Positions 44,007 to 55,702 of a DNA stretch of 64,000 nt are shown piece by piece. Position 1 is the first letter of the stretch. Every line of letters starts with the position of its first letter. The position numbers and the translations under genes are program-made. Source of the stretch: an uncultured Bacilli bacterium (GTDB lineage Bacteria > Bacillota_I > Bacilli_A > RF39 > UBA660); contig CAKPRO010000009.1 in assembly GCA_934182615.1 (NCBI GenBank), positions 6,111-70,110 of the forward strand. The letters run 5' to 3'. Under the pieces are notes generated by a model. It was not told where the DNA came from and did not search any database. It saw only the letters and a list, made by a program, of their open reading frames with translations.

Positions 44007-45035
44007 TTATCTTTTTTCCTTTCTCTTTACTTTTATATTTGACAATAGATTTGATATATAATTATATAGTTCTTGATGTTCTTTATAAAATCTTTCTAAT
44101 ATATCTTTATTTTGTTTATAAATATTAATAGTACTTTTGACATATTTTAAATCTTCACTAAATGGTGTTGATGGATTTATTTTCATTTCTTCTGGTAAAT
44201 TTGCTCTTGATATTATTTTAGTATCTCTTCGACCATCTTCAGATACTAAGAGATTAGGGGTGTTATTACTTGGTTTATACATTCTTGTTTGAGTGGGATC
44301 TAAGTAATAATCTTTTCCTTGGTAAACGGCTTTAGTTATACGGTGATTAGTTAAATTCCCTATATCTTTTGGATCTATATAGTAACTAAAGACCTCCTGT
44401 ATTTTATCTTCAAGTAAGTAGGTTAAGTCTTCTAATGGGATACCTTTTATTATACTTATTTTTTGTAATTCTCTTTGATAATAGGCTAACATTCCTTCAT
44501 CTATTTTAGTGTCTTTTTGAAATACACTAATATCATAACTTGTTATACCATAGTCTAAATAAATATCTTTTAACATTGGGGCTATATGACGACATACGGC
44601 TTCACCATTTATTACATTTGCTCCTTGAATAGTCATTATATCTTTAACTTTATCTTTTCCAAAATGGAATTCTTTATCTTTAGATAAATATCCAGCATAT
44701 AGCATTTTATTATACAATGTATATATTTCTACAGGATTTTGAAAGCCAAATATTTTATTTAGTTTATTATAGTCTTTTATTAAATCATTATATAGGCTTT
44801 TTATTTCTTTGATATCTTTTGTATGTAATGATAGTTTTTCTCCATTACTATATATATAATATATCATATTTAATATACTTAACATCATTAATGAGGCGGC
44901 GTTATTTAAGTTTACTCCTAGTGAGAAGAAGCCTGTACCAAATGTTGTTAACATTAGGCCTAGATTTACATCACTTATTAATTCACTAGTATTATAATTT
45001 ATATTACTATATATTTTCTTTATTATTTTATCCAT
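44007..45035 (-). CDS. Transglutaminase-like membrane protein, paralogue 1
   Basis: A 342-residue protein with the same plan as its neighbour: N-terminal hydrophobic pair (~25-65), candidate Cys in GEAVCRHIAPML, His in NHRITKAVYQGKDYY, Asp in YYLDPTQTRMY, and a basic end (KVKRKEKR). AAGGGG precedes the ATG. First gene of a three-gene operon; the tandem duplication suggests the two work as different specificities or as a heteromer. Confidence 0.65.
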   Translation of the reverse strand: MDKIIKKIYSNINYNTSELISDVNLGLMLTTFGTGFFSLGVNLNNAASLMMLSILNMIYYIYSNGEKLSLHTKDIKEIKSLYNDLIKDYNKLNKIFGFQNPVEIYTLYNKMLYAGYLSKDKEFHFGKDKVKDIMTIQGANVINGEAVCRHIAPMLKDIYLDYGITSYDISVFQKDTKIDEGMLAYYQRELQKISIIKGIPLEDLTYLLEDKIQEVFSYYIDPKDIGNLTNHRITKAVYQGKDYYLDPTQTRMYKPSNNTPNLLVSEDGRRDTKIISRANLPEEMKINPSTPFSEDLKYVKSTINIYKQNKDILERFYKEHQELYNYISNLLSNIKVKRKEKR

Positions 45036-45117
45036 AACAATTCCCCTTCATATGTGCTGGGTATTATACCATATATTATTAGAAAAAGCAAATTTTTGTT
45101 TGCTTATGATAAAACTT

Positions 45118-45203
45118 AATTTAAAGACTTTGGCTTTAAATTACTATAGAAAGACCTTAGGCTTTCTATAGCAGTGAACAACGAAGTGTGAACTCTAAAA
45201 AAA
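45118..45203 (+). repeat. Tandem hairpin repeat with AGAC...GGCT collar, copy 9
   Basis: Perfect stems 45118-45126 with 45134-45142 (loop ac-ttt-gg) and 45144-45153 with 45162-45171 (loop ac-ctta-gg), followed by CAGTGAACAACGAAGTGTGAAC, related to the third part of the 39371 copy. Confidence 0.85.
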
Positions 45204-45224
45204 ATAGTTTAGCACAATACTAAA

Positions 45225-45231
<7 letters not shown>
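45199..45231 (-). terminator. Terminator of uvrA
   Basis: Stem AATAGTTTAG/CTAAACTATT followed on the minus strand by T8; its upstream arm overlaps the last codons of uvrA. Confidence 0.8.
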
Positions 45232-48044
<2,813 letters not shown>

Positions 48045-48107
48045 ATTATCACTGCTTCCTTTTCCTTTGGTATTATACCACATTTTTTTAAAATTATAAA
48101 CAAGAAA

Positions 48108-48131
48108 AAAATGCTAATTGATAGCACTTTA
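48108..48131 (-). terminator. Terminator of acidic protein gene
   Basis: Stem GTGCTA/TAGCAT-type followed by T7 on the minus strand, immediately after the stop of the 48138-48683 gene. Confidence 0.75.
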
Positions 48132-48137
48132 TATTTA

Positions 48138-48683
48138 TTAAAAATTTAATTCACCAGGGGATACGGTTCTAGCACCAGAGTCGGCCCATGGATTGTTTAT
48201 TTTTCTTTCTAGTACTTTATGTTCCTCTTGCTCTTCAGGAATAAAGTTTTCTAGGTCTGGACTTGTGTAGTTTGCTTCTTTTGGTTCTTCTTTTACCTTG
48301 CTAGAATCTTCTTTAACTGAATTATCAAGTTCTTTATCAAAAGTAACCGCAAGTTCATTTATAGGTTCTTCTGGTATATCCATGGTTAGAACTTCATCAC
48401 GAGGATGAGTTAGTTTTTCTTGGTTTACTAAGTTAGTATATTTTGAATCATAAATACTTGCTTCACCTGGAGTACTTGATAAAGTTTCTTCTTTAGGAGA
48501 ATCCTCTAATGCTTTGGTATCTTCAGGTAATGGTATATTCTCTTCTTGTGGAGGCAATGTTTCTTTTTTTGATTCTTCAGATAGTAATTTATTTACTGTA
48601 TCTAAAAATTCTTCTTTACTTTGAGTAACCGCTAGTAAATCTATTATTCTTAATTTTTCTTCTGGGGTAAAATTATTATTCAT
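48138..48683 (-). CDS. Acidic, disordered protein of unknown function
   Basis: A 181-residue protein. Residues 1-40 (FTPEEKLRIIDLLAVTQSKEEFLDTVNKLL) form a short helical domain; the rest is low-complexity, rich in Glu, Pro, Ser and Lys. The end, NPWADSGARTVSPGELNF, is more ordered. Its layout (small helical head plus long disordered tail) resembles the gene at 50529-51329. No membrane segment. GGAGG precedes the ATG. Confidence 0.65.
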   Translation of the reverse strand: MNNNFTPEEKLRIIDLLAVTQSKEEFLDTVNKLLSEESKKETLPPQEENIPLPEDTKALEDSPKEETLSSTPGEASIYDSKYTNLVNQEKLTHPRDEVLTMDIPEEPINELAVTFDKELDNSVKEDSSKVKEEPKEANYTSPDLENFIPEEQEEHKVLERKINNPWADSGARTVSPGELNF

Positions 48684-48743
48684 ACTTGTGCCTCCTTTAC
48701 ACTTATAGTATATATTAGAAAAGAAAAAAAGTAAATATTATAG

Positions 48744-49325
48744 TTAGTAATTATTTTTATTTGACACTATACTTGATACTTTTTTTCTTATCCTATTAAT
48801 TATATTATATACAGTTCTTTGATTATTATCTATTATTTCAGATATTTCTTTTGGTTTATAGTTTTGTTCTTTTAATTTAAAAACTAATTCTTCTTGCCAA
48901 GTTAATTTACTTATGATTGTCTTCTTTAATTTATTATAGTTATATTCTTCAAATACTTGTAGTTCTGGGTCATACTTTTTATCATATGAGGATATATTTA
49001 AATAATCAGTACTATTAAGTGATGTTGCTTCACTTAAAACTCTACTCTTTTTGGTATTATTTTTTCTAAAAGCATTTTTTAAAGCATTATCTAGGCATCT
49101 ATTTAAATAGATATTATAGGGAGTAGTATCGCGATAATTATCTATTGTTTCATATAATGCTAAAGTTCCTTCACTTATATAGTCCTCTAGCTCATTATTA
49201 GTGTTATTTCTTTGTGAATATTTTCGAGCTTTATAATAAATTAGATTTTTATATTTTTGATAAATTAGGTCTTTTACTTGATCATCATCTTTAGCTAAAT
49301 ATAATAGTTCATAATCATTATCCAT
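48744..49325 (-). CDS. SigH-like sigma-70 family factor
   Basis: A 193-residue sigma factor: region 2 at ~20-95 (LIYQKYKNLIYYKARKY, then EDYISEGTLALYETIDNY) and region 4 at ~135-185 (LTWQEELVFKLKEQNYKPKEISEIIDNNQRTVYNIINRIRKKV). Position right after mrnC-rlmB matches the Bacillus mrnC-rlmB-yacP-sigH order (yacP absent here), which supports a SigH-like identity although the sequence has diverged. The target genes are not visible. Confidence 0.8.
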   Translation of the reverse strand: MDNDYELLYLAKDDDQVKDLIYQKYKNLIYYKARKYSQRNNTNNELEDYISEGTLALYETIDNYRDTTPYNIYLNRCLDNALKNAFRKNNTKKSRVLSEATSLNSTDYLNISSYDKKYDPELQVFEEYNYNKLKKTIISKLTWQEELVFKLKEQNYKPKEISEIIDNNQRTVYNIINRIRKKVSSIVSNKNNY

Positions 49326-49326
49326 A

Positions 49327-50034
49327 TTATACTCCTCTTGATCTATTTATTTCTGCTAGAAAGATGCCACAAGCTACGGAAGCATTTAAACTATTTACTG
49401 TTCCACTCATAGGTATTTTGGCTAAGTAGTCACAATTTTCACTTACTAATCTACTTATTCCCTTACCTTCATTTCCTATTATTAGAGCAGTTTTCATTTT
49501 ATAATCAATATCGGTATAAACTGTTCCTTCCATATCAGTACCTACAACCCAATAACCATAGTCTTTTAATTTTTTGATGGTATTATTTAGATTTGTTACT
49601 TTGATTATTTTTACTTTTTCAATGGTACCTACTGATGCTTTTACAACAGTTCCGGTTATATCTACTGAACGATCATTAGGTATTATTATGGCATCTACAC
49701 CAAAGGCTTCGCATGATCTTATGATGGCTCCAAAGTTATGGGGGTCTTCAATATGATCTAATAGAACCACTAATGGATACTCTTTATCGATATTTGGTAT
49801 GATATCTTCTAGTGAATAGGTTTTAACATCCTCTACTTCTAATATTATACCTTGATGTAAACCTTTACACATTTTATCTAAATCACGCATATCTAGAGGA
49901 ATAGGATTTATATTTCTTTTTTTGATTAGAGTGATTATTTCATTATCTTTAAATTTATTACTTAGATATACTTTTTTTATTTTATCTTTTGTTTGCAATT
50001 TTTCTTTTGCTACATTCTTTCCATATATTTGCAT
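49327..50034 (-). CDS. rlmB: 23S rRNA 2'-O-methyltransferase RlmB (TrmH/SpoU family)
   Basis: Methylates the 2'-OH of a guanosine in 23S rRNA. N-terminal substrate-binding part (~1-75) then a SPOUT domain with LLDHIEDPHNFGAIIRSCEAFG (motif 1), ALIIGNEGKGISRLV (motif 2) and IPMSGTVNSLNASVACGIFL (motif 3), the complete TrmH trefoil-knot set. Length 235 is normal. Its ATG overlaps the mrnC stop (TAATG) and it is one base from the sigma factor gene. Confidence 0.93.
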   Translation of the reverse strand: MQIYGKNVAKEKLQTKDKIKKVYLSNKFKDNEIITLIKKRNINPIPLDMRDLDKMCKGLHQGIILEVEDVKTYSLEDIIPNIDKEYPLVVLLDHIEDPHNFGAIIRSCEAFGVDAIIIPNDRSVDITGTVVKASVGTIEKVKIIKVTNLNNTIKKLKDYGYWVVGTDMEGTVYTDIDYKMKTALIIGNEGKGISRLVSENCDYLAKIPMSGTVNSLNASVACGIFLAEINRSRGV

Positions 50035-50405
50035 TATTTCACCTCTATTTGCTCTAATATTTCTTTTAATCTATCTTTATTATTTAAGTATAAGTCTCCT
50101 AGTAAGGCTTCAAAACCAGTAGATAATTTATAGGTTATGATATCGGTATTTTTAGGGTGATTTTCTTTTTTGTTATTTCTTCCTCTTTTTACGATATCTA
50201 ATTCTTCTTCAGTTAAGAAGTTATCTTTAGTTAATTTATCTAATATTTTTACTTGTCCTTTAGCGGATACATAAGGAACTGCTGATGCATTTAATTTATT
50301 GGCATTATTGATACCTTGTTTTAACAATTTTTCTCTTATATATAAGGATAATACAGCATCTCCTAGCAATGCTAATACTTGAATATTTATTGTTTTAGTA
50401 TTCAT
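50034..50405 (-). CDS. mrnC: Mini-ribonuclease III
   Basis: A short RNase III catalytic domain without the dsRNA-binding domain, used for 23S rRNA maturation. LALLGDAVLSLYIREKLL carries the metal-binding LGDAV signature, KGQVKILDK and RRGRNNKK-like VKRGRNNKKEN the conserved middle, and GFEALLGDLYLNNKDRL the second acidic motif (E-A-x-x-G-x-L-Y). Length 123. The ATG at 50405 is preferred to a GTG three codons earlier. First gene of mrnC-rlmB-sigH-like. Confidence 0.93.
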   Translation of the reverse strand: MNTKTINIQVLALLGDAVLSLYIREKLLKQGINNANKLNASAVPYVSAKGQVKILDKLTKDNFLTEEELDIVKRGRNNKKENHPKNTDIITYKLSTGFEALLGDLYLNNKDRLKEILEQIEVK

Positions 50406-50507
50406 TTTATACACTTCTTTCTTTAAAAAAAATATTGTTTTTCTTCATATTTAAATGACACATATAGTTTATCATATATAGTTATCTTTGTCTATAATTT
50501 GGTAAAA

Positions 50508-50535
50508 GAAAAGTAGCATTTTTATCTGCTACTGA
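50508..50535 (-). terminator. Terminator of Pro/Asn-rich protein gene
   Basis: Stem AGTAGCA/TGCTACT with an 8-base loop, then TTTTCTTTT on the minus strand; overlaps the last codons of the gene. Confidence 0.75.
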
Positions 50536-51329
50536 TTATTTTGCATTATTTGTCCAAACATTGATGGTCCAGTTGTTGTTTGTCCTCTTACTGGAATGGG
50601 ATTATTTACTTGATTAGACTCATTTACTGGATTACCAAAGAAGGGATTACTATTTAAATTAGTATTAACTCCCGGATTCATGTTTGGAGTACTATTTATA
50701 TCTATTTTGAAATTGTCTGTTGTATCCATTAAGTTAGTTGGCTCTGGTGTAGGTTGTTGCCACAAATTACCATTAAAATTTACCGGTTCATTGCTTTGAT
50801 TGTTTACTACTTGATTATCTAGTTTAGGAATTGGTTCTCCCATAGGTTGATAATTAGTTGGTTCTAGAACTGGTGTTGGTATTTCAAAGTTATTTGTTTG
50901 TAAATTAGGCATAGCCTCAGTTTGATTCATGTTAGGAATATTTAAATTACTTGGTGCCTGTCCTTCTTGGTTTGGTACTTCTACTGGTTCTGGTGTTGAC
51001 ATTTGAGGTGTTACTTCTACAGCAGGACTACTTGGAGTATTAAATGCTGGTACTTCAAAACTTGGAGTACTTACAGGAATACTTTCTGTATTTACTGGTT
51101 CCTCTTTTGGTATATTGAATGCTCCTGAATTAAATGTTGGAACTTCAAAACTAGGCATGCTATTTGCTACACTTTCTTTAGGTGGATTAAATACTGACTC
51201 CTGAACAGGTAACTCTACTTTTTCTTCTTTATTATATTTGTTATTAAGATTTTTTAATGTCTCACGAGTAGGTTCTTGTAATAACTCATTCGTTATATCC
51301 TCTAACTCTTCTTTTGTAAAATATTTCAT
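50529..51329 (-). CDS. Pro/Asn/Val-rich disordered protein
   Basis: A 266-residue protein. Residues 1-45 (YFTKEELEDITNELLQEPTRETLKNLNNKY) are helical; the remainder is low-complexity with repeated F-x-V/I-P and P-x-P-x-E/V units such as PSFEVPTFNSG and PSFEVPAFNTP. No signal peptide. Similar in design to the 48138 gene nearby, so both may share a role, perhaps as scaffolds. GGAGG precedes the ATG. Confidence 0.65.
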   Translation of the reverse strand: MKYFTKEELEDITNELLQEPTRETLKNLNNKYNKEEKVELPVQESVFNPPKESVANSMPSFEVPTFNSGAFNIPKEEPVNTESIPVSTPSFEVPAFNTPSSPAVEVTPQMSTPEPVEVPNQEGQAPSNLNIPNMNQTEAMPNLQTNNFEIPTPVLEPTNYQPMGEPIPKLDNQVVNNQSNEPVNFNGNLWQQPTPEPTNLMDTTDNFKIDINSTPNMNPGVNTNLNSNPFFGNPVNESNQVNNPIPVRGQTTTGPSMFGQIMQNNQ

Positions 51330-51369
51330 ATTAGGCCCCTCCTTATTATAAATAAATTATAATATAAAA

Positions 51370-51404
51370 AAGATAAAAAGTAAATAGAAATATCACTTTT
51401 TATC
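51370..51404 (-). terminator. Terminator of glycosyltransferase gene
   Basis: Stem GATAAAAAGT/ACTTTTTATC followed by T6 on the minus strand, ~15 bases after the glycosyltransferase stop. Confidence 0.75.
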
Positions 51405-51420
51405 TAGAATAATTTTTGAA

Positions 51421-52623
51421 TTAGTCTGCTAATTTTTTGTTATGCTTTATTTCTTCCCAACCTAAATTTCTTTTAAATATTGATATCATAAGGCATAAGA
51501 TATAGCTTAATAAAAATAATGGGTTATATAATGTTAATTTTGTTTTTGATACATTTAAATTTAATTTATTTTTTTCACTTTTAATTATTATATAGGTTAT
51601 ACCCGCTAATTCTAAGTAGATTAGTAATAAGACTACTACTAAAGTTTTTATAAAGGCTGTAATATCATTTATTGTTAATGAACTTACTACTAACAGAAGA
51701 ACTCCTATTAAAAGGTATATTAGTGGTTGTACTCCTATTACGGTACTTATTTTTGAACCATAGTTTTTATCTTTATAATCTAGACTTCTTCTAATTTCTT
51801 TGATATATATTTTACGAGCTTCAAAATAACCTTTTACCCATCTTGTTCTTTGCTTCATGGATACTTTGAAACTATCTGGTTGTTCATCATAAAAGATAGC
51901 TTTCTCATTATAAGTTGTAGTTAAATTATTCAAAGTACTATATAGAGTTAATTCATAATCTTCAGTTAAGGTATTAAAAGGGAAACCTTGCCAATCTTCT
52001 ACTAAAGAACCTTTGATATAATATCCTGTTCCTGATATGGTTAAATTATTGGTATATTTACTTTTTAATTGATTACCAATTGTATTTATCATAGAAAAGG
52101 TTAAGGCAGAAGAAGCTGCTACTAAGGTAGAACTATTTTTAGTATTACGATAACTTATGCCAATATCATAACCTTCTTCAATACTATTTATCATTTCTTT
52201 GATATAGTTTTTATCTAAGATATTATCGGCATCAAAGATAAAATAGGCATCATATTTTTTATTTTTTGATAATATTTCTTTAATAGCGTCATCTAAGGCA
52301 TAGCCTTTTCTTTTTTTAGTTAAATCTTTTCGATAGACGATATTCATATTATGTTTTTTGACTATTTCTACTGTAGGATCTTCTTTTGATTCTACAATTA
52401 TATAGACATCTTTGGAATTTATTTTTTTAGTTTGCTTTTCAATACTAATTAGAAGTTGTTCTATTACTTGGGATTCGTTACGTGCAGGTATTAAAATACA
52501 ATATTTATTAGTTACTGTATCTGACTTCTTTGGACTATTGTTATTTCTTGTCATTACAAAGAAACTATATACTAATAAGAATAGTGAATAAATTATTAAT
52601 AAAAAACTTATTATTGTTGTCAT
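51421..52623 (-). CDS. Membrane glycosyltransferase family 2
   Basis: A 400-residue processive-type GT2: N-terminal membrane helix, then IPARNESQVIEQLLISIEKQ (donor-binding start), FIFDADNILDKNYI (DxD-type metal site), TEDYELTLY (acceptor TED) and QRTRWVKGYFE (Q-x-x-R-W), followed by three C-terminal membrane helices. Such enzymes make beta-linked polysaccharides or glycolipids. It overlaps the PF06541 gene by 4 bases and is the last gene of the yqeG-yqeH operon. Substrate not predictable. Confidence 0.88.
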   Translation of the reverse strand: MTTIISFLLIIYSLFLLVYSFFVMTRNNNSPKKSDTVTNKYCILIPARNESQVIEQLLISIEKQTKKINSKDVYIIVESKEDPTVEIVKKHNMNIVYRKDLTKKRKGYALDDAIKEILSKNKKYDAYFIFDADNILDKNYIKEMINSIEEGYDIGISYRNTKNSSTLVAASSALTFSMINTIGNQLKSKYTNNLTISGTGYYIKGSLVEDWQGFPFNTLTEDYELTLYSTLNNLTTTYNEKAIFYDEQPDSFKVSMKQRTRWVKGYFEARKIYIKEIRRSLDYKDKNYGSKISTVIGVQPLIYLLIGVLLLVVSSLTINDITAFIKTLVVVLLLIYLELAGITYIIIKSEKNKLNLNVSKTKLTLYNPLFLLSYILCLMISIFKRNLGWEEIKHNKKLAD

Positions 52624-53309
52624 CTTACCACCATATTTGTATAACTTTTCTTCATTCTTTCATCATTATATACTTTATCTAAAAACTCACCATATCCTGT
52701 CAGTGGTTTATAGCCTTCATGTCTTAGTCCCATTCTTATACATGCACTAAATGATATAAACATATCTATTGTTATTACTACTAATAGAATGTAATAAATT
52801 AGATTTCCTAAATTATATGGTATCTTTTCTATTTTGTTTGATACAAAGGGATATATTTTAACCATGAGTATATAACATAATAAACCCCAGAATAACATAT
52901 ATGGTAAAGTTGTTCTGCCATTTATATTTAATAGATATGTTGAATAATCCCATGATGTTGTTCCGGTGAAGGCCTCCTGCAAGAAGCTTATTAGATATTC
53001 GAAGGCTCCTCCTATTAAAGAACCTATTAAGAAATAATCTAATTTTTGCCTCGGCTTTCTAGCAAGAATATATACCATGATACATGCTCCCCAGCCATAT
53101 ATTGGAGATAATTCTAAATATAATAGCCCTCTTTTAGTGGAATAATCTAGTATTCCATAATTGATATAATTTTTAGTCATAAATAGTATATCTTCATAAA
53201 GGCAACCTAAGAAACTAAAAATGACAAAGATTAAAAACATTTTCTTAAAAGATAAACCTTCAGCGAAGGGTGTTCTATCTTTTAAAAGATATTCTTTTAT
53301 TTTCTTCAT
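52620..53309 (-). CDS. PF06541-type membrane protein (putative ABC-transporter type IV family)
   Basis: A 229-residue protein with about six membrane helices. Family features include FLGCLYEDILF near the N-terminus, SPIYGWGACIMV, GGAFEYLISFLQEAFTGTTSWDYS, NGRTTLPYMLFWGLLCYILM and the end FISFSACIRMGLR. The family name is historical; transport is unproven. Overlaps the glycosyltransferase start (ATGA type) and lies 15 bases after yqeH. Confidence 0.8.
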   Translation of the reverse strand: MKKIKEYLLKDRTPFAEGLSFKKMFLIFVIFSFLGCLYEDILFMTKNYINYGILDYSTKRGLLYLELSPIYGWGACIMVYILARKPRQKLDYFLIGSLIGGAFEYLISFLQEAFTGTTSWDYSTYLLNINGRTTLPYMLFWGLLCYILMVKIYPFVSNKIEKIPYNLGNLIYYILLVVITIDMFISFSACIRMGLRHEGYKPLTGYGEFLDKVYNDERMKKSYTNMVVR

Positions 53310-53324
53310 ACTGCTAACTCCTTT

Positions 53325-54302
53325 TTATATTAAATTATTTCTTTCATATATATTGATATTATATTTGGTATATATATCAACTTTTCCTTTTTTAGTAAAC
53401 TTTATGAAACATAAGTCTTCAATTACGATATCTTTATCTTTTTCTAGATTGAATGTTATTTTTTTACATTCTTTTAATTTGGGATTATTATGTGTCATTT
53501 TAGTTATATTTAAGTTATTGGCTATATATATAGTAATATTATTATCAGTATAGTAATCTAATCTAATATAGTCTTCGATTACTAGGGAGCCTTTTCCTTT
53601 CAATTGATAACTTCTTGGCTTTATTTCTTTTTTAGGAGTTATTTTTTTTATTTCTTTTAGTGATAGGCTATTTAGAATGCTACCTTCATTTAATAAACCA
53701 GGTGTATCTATTATCTTTAAATTGTCTAGGTTTATTTCTATTTTATTTAGGGTTGTTGAAGGATATAGACTAGTTGTTACTTCTAACTGTTTGTCGGTAT
53801 AGTTTTTTATTAGTTTATTTATTAGAGTTGATTTACCTGAATTAGTCATTCCTACAAAATATATTTCTTTATTACTTTTATTATATTTTTTTATTTTGTT
53901 TAATAAACTATCTAGATTGTAATTTTTTATTGAACTTATTATTTCAATATCTAGATAGTTATTAGTTATATTAGATATATAATTTATTAATTTATAGTCC
54001 TGAACTGATTTTGGTAGTAAATCTTTTTTGGTTAATACTAATATTACATTATTAAAGTTATTTATGTATTCTAAATTAATATTTAATAATGATGTTAAAT
54101 AGACTACTAACGCATCTTTAGGGATACTATTTAAGATATCGGTATAGTCTTTATTATTTAATGTTACGGCTTTATACTCACCATAGTTTTTTAATTTAAA
54201 ACATCTTAAACATAGTTCATTATCTATATTTTCAGTATATCCTTCTTTATTTATATCTTCTTTTTGAAGAGTGATTCCACATCCTGTACACTTCTTAATC
54301 AT
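53325..54302 (-). CDS. yqeH: Ribosome biogenesis GTPase YqeH
   Basis: Circularly permuted GTPase for 30S assembly. An N-terminal zinc finger (CTGCGITLQ...LCLRC) is followed by G4 (VLTKKDLL), G5-like region, then G1 (VGMTNSGKSTLINKL), G2 and G3 (DTPGLL), the permuted order. The C-terminal ~110 residues are the RNA/protein-binding part. Length 325 is slightly short of ~366 in Bacillus. It overlaps yqeG by 8 bases, as in the conserved yqeG-yqeH pair. Confidence 0.93.
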   Translation of the reverse strand: MIKKCTGCGITLQKEDINKEGYTENIDNELCLRCFKLKNYGEYKAVTLNNKDYTDILNSIPKDALVVYLTSLLNINLEYINNFNNVILVLTKKDLLPKSVQDYKLINYISNITNNYLDIEIISSIKNYNLDSLLNKIKKYNKSNKEIYFVGMTNSGKSTLINKLIKNYTDKQLEVTTSLYPSTTLNKIEINLDNLKIIDTPGLLNEGSILNSLSLKEIKKITPKKEIKPRSYQLKGKGSLVIEDYIRLDYYTDNNITIYIANNLNITKMTHNNPKLKECKKITFNLEKDKDIVIEDLCFIKFTKKGKVDIYTKYNINIYERNNLI

Positions 54303-54816
54303 AATATTCTCCTACTTTAAATATTCCTTTTTTATTCATTTTATTTATTTCTTTTCTTTCTATATAACGATGTATTTTAGTAAATGGCATATCAATATCA
54401 GACATTGGATTTACTAATACTGTTGTTATACCTACTCTATTGCCACCATAGATATCTGTTACTAATTGATCTCCTACTATGGCTACTTCAGATAAGTCTA
54501 ATTTATATTCTTTTAATACTTTTATAAATTTTGCTTTTCTTGGTTTTCTAGCAGATGGACAACAGTCAACATTTAAATATTTTTTAAATGGTTCTAGTCT
54601 ATCTCTTGGTGAATTAGAAAATATTATTACTGTAAAACCTAAGTCTTTTAGTTTATCAAAATGATTTTTTAATTTTTTTGTTGGTTTTTTATCTACATAT
54701 GGTACACAAGTATTATCTAAATCAAATAGTAAACATTTTATACCGTTTTCTTTTAATTTATCATAATTGATGGTATAGATACTTTTTTGATAAACATCTG
54801 GATAAAAATAATTCAT
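54295..54816 (-). CDS. yqeG: YqeG family HAD IIIA phosphatase
   Basis: A 173-residue HAD hydrolase. LLFDLDNTCVPY carries the nucleophile and acid Asp pair, VIIFSNSPRDR motif II, KPRKAKF the Lys, and VAIVGDQLVTDIYGGNRVG motif IV (D...D). First gene of the yqeG-yqeH-PF06541-GT2 operon. Divergent from the SigK-like gene with ~110 bases between. Confidence 0.92.
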   Translation of the reverse strand: MNYFYPDVYQKSIYTINYDKLKENGIKCLLFDLDNTCVPYVDKKPTKKLKNHFDKLKDLGFTVIIFSNSPRDRLEPFKKYLNVDCCPSARKPRKAKFIKVLKEYKLDLSEVAIVGDQLVTDIYGGNRVGITTVLVNPMSDIDMPFTKIHRYIERKEINKMNKKGIFKVGEYYD

Positions 54817-54927
54817 ATATAATTCACCTCGCTATAAATATTATACTATATTTTTTTTATTATTGAAAGAGAGATTTAATCTTACTATTTTTTATTTTGC
54901 ATAAATTTTATTAGGAGGATGTATTTT

Positions 54928-55626
54928 ATGTTGTTTAATTTATTTAATCTTTTATTTGGTAATCTTACTTTTTTTAGTGGTGCCTACTCTAATAATGTTT
55001 TTCCTGACCCTTTATCTAAGGAAGAAGAAGAAAAATATATTGAAAGAATGATTAATGGTGATAAGGAAGCTAGAAGTAAACTTATTGAACATAATCTTAG
55101 ACTAGTAGCACATATTGTTAAGAAGTTTGAATCTACTTATAATGATGTTGATGATCTTATTGGAATAGGAACAGTAGGGCTTATTAAAGGTATTGATAGT
55201 TTTTCTCCTAATAAGAATGTAAGACTTACTACTTATATTGCTAAATGTGCGGAAAATGAAATTCTTATGCATTTTAGAGCAGATAAAAAGAATTCTAAGA
55301 ATGTTAGTATTTATGATGGTATTAGTTATGATAAGGAAGGAAATGAAGTTACAATACTTGACGTTTTAAAAACTGAAGATCCTGATTTTAATGAAGAAAT
55401 ATATAAAAATGATAATATTAAATTATTAAAAGAATATATGAATGTTCTTACTCCTAGAGAGAGGGATGTTCTTACTAAAAGATATGGTCTTGATAATAAT
55501 GATGAAATAACGCAGAAGGAAATTGCTAAAAATTTGGGTATATCGAGAAGTTATGTTTCAAGAATTGAAAAAAGGGCAATAACAAAAATTTTAAGAGAAT
55601 TTATTAAAAATGATACTAAGAAATAG
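54928..55626 (+). CDS. SigK/SigE-like sporulation-type sigma factor
   Basis: A 232-residue sigma-70 factor. Its start PDPLSKEEEEKYIERMINGDKEAR and SKLIEHNLRLVAHIVKKFES match SigK, followed by region 2 (LIGIGTVGLIKGIDSFSPNKNVRLTTYIAKCAENEILMHFR) and region 4 (LTPRERDVLTKRYGLDNNDEITQKEIAKNLGISRSYVSRIEKRA). A short hydrophobic N-terminus (LFNLFNLLFGNLTFFSGAYSNN) resembles a pro-sequence. The ATG at 54928 is used because the earlier ATG at 54919 directly abuts AGGAGG. Whether this organism sporulates cannot be told here. Confidence 0.88.
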   Translation: MLFNLFNLLFGNLTFFSGAYSNNVFPDPLSKEEEEKYIERMINGDKEARSKLIEHNLRLVAHIVKKFESTYNDVDDLIGIGTVGLIKGIDSFSPNKNVRLTTYIAKCAENEILMHFRADKKNSKNVSIYDGISYDKEGNEVTILDVLKTEDPDFNEEIYKNDNIKLLKEYMNVLTPRERDVLTKRYGLDNNDEITQKEIAKNLGISRSYVSRIEKRAITKILREFIKNDTKK

Positions 55627-55644
55627 TAAAATCATAAATAATTG

Positions 55645-55673
55645 TTGACTAAAAGGCAATTTTATGGTAAAGT
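55645..55673 (+). promoter_or_regulatory. Promoter of small basic protein gene
   Basis: TTGACT (55645-55650), 17-base spacer, TAAAGT (55668-55673), with a GAGGAGGG ribosome site and ATG following within 30 bases. Confidence 0.6.
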
Positions 55674-55702
55674 TAATTACGAACTGATGAGGAGGGAATA
55701 CG

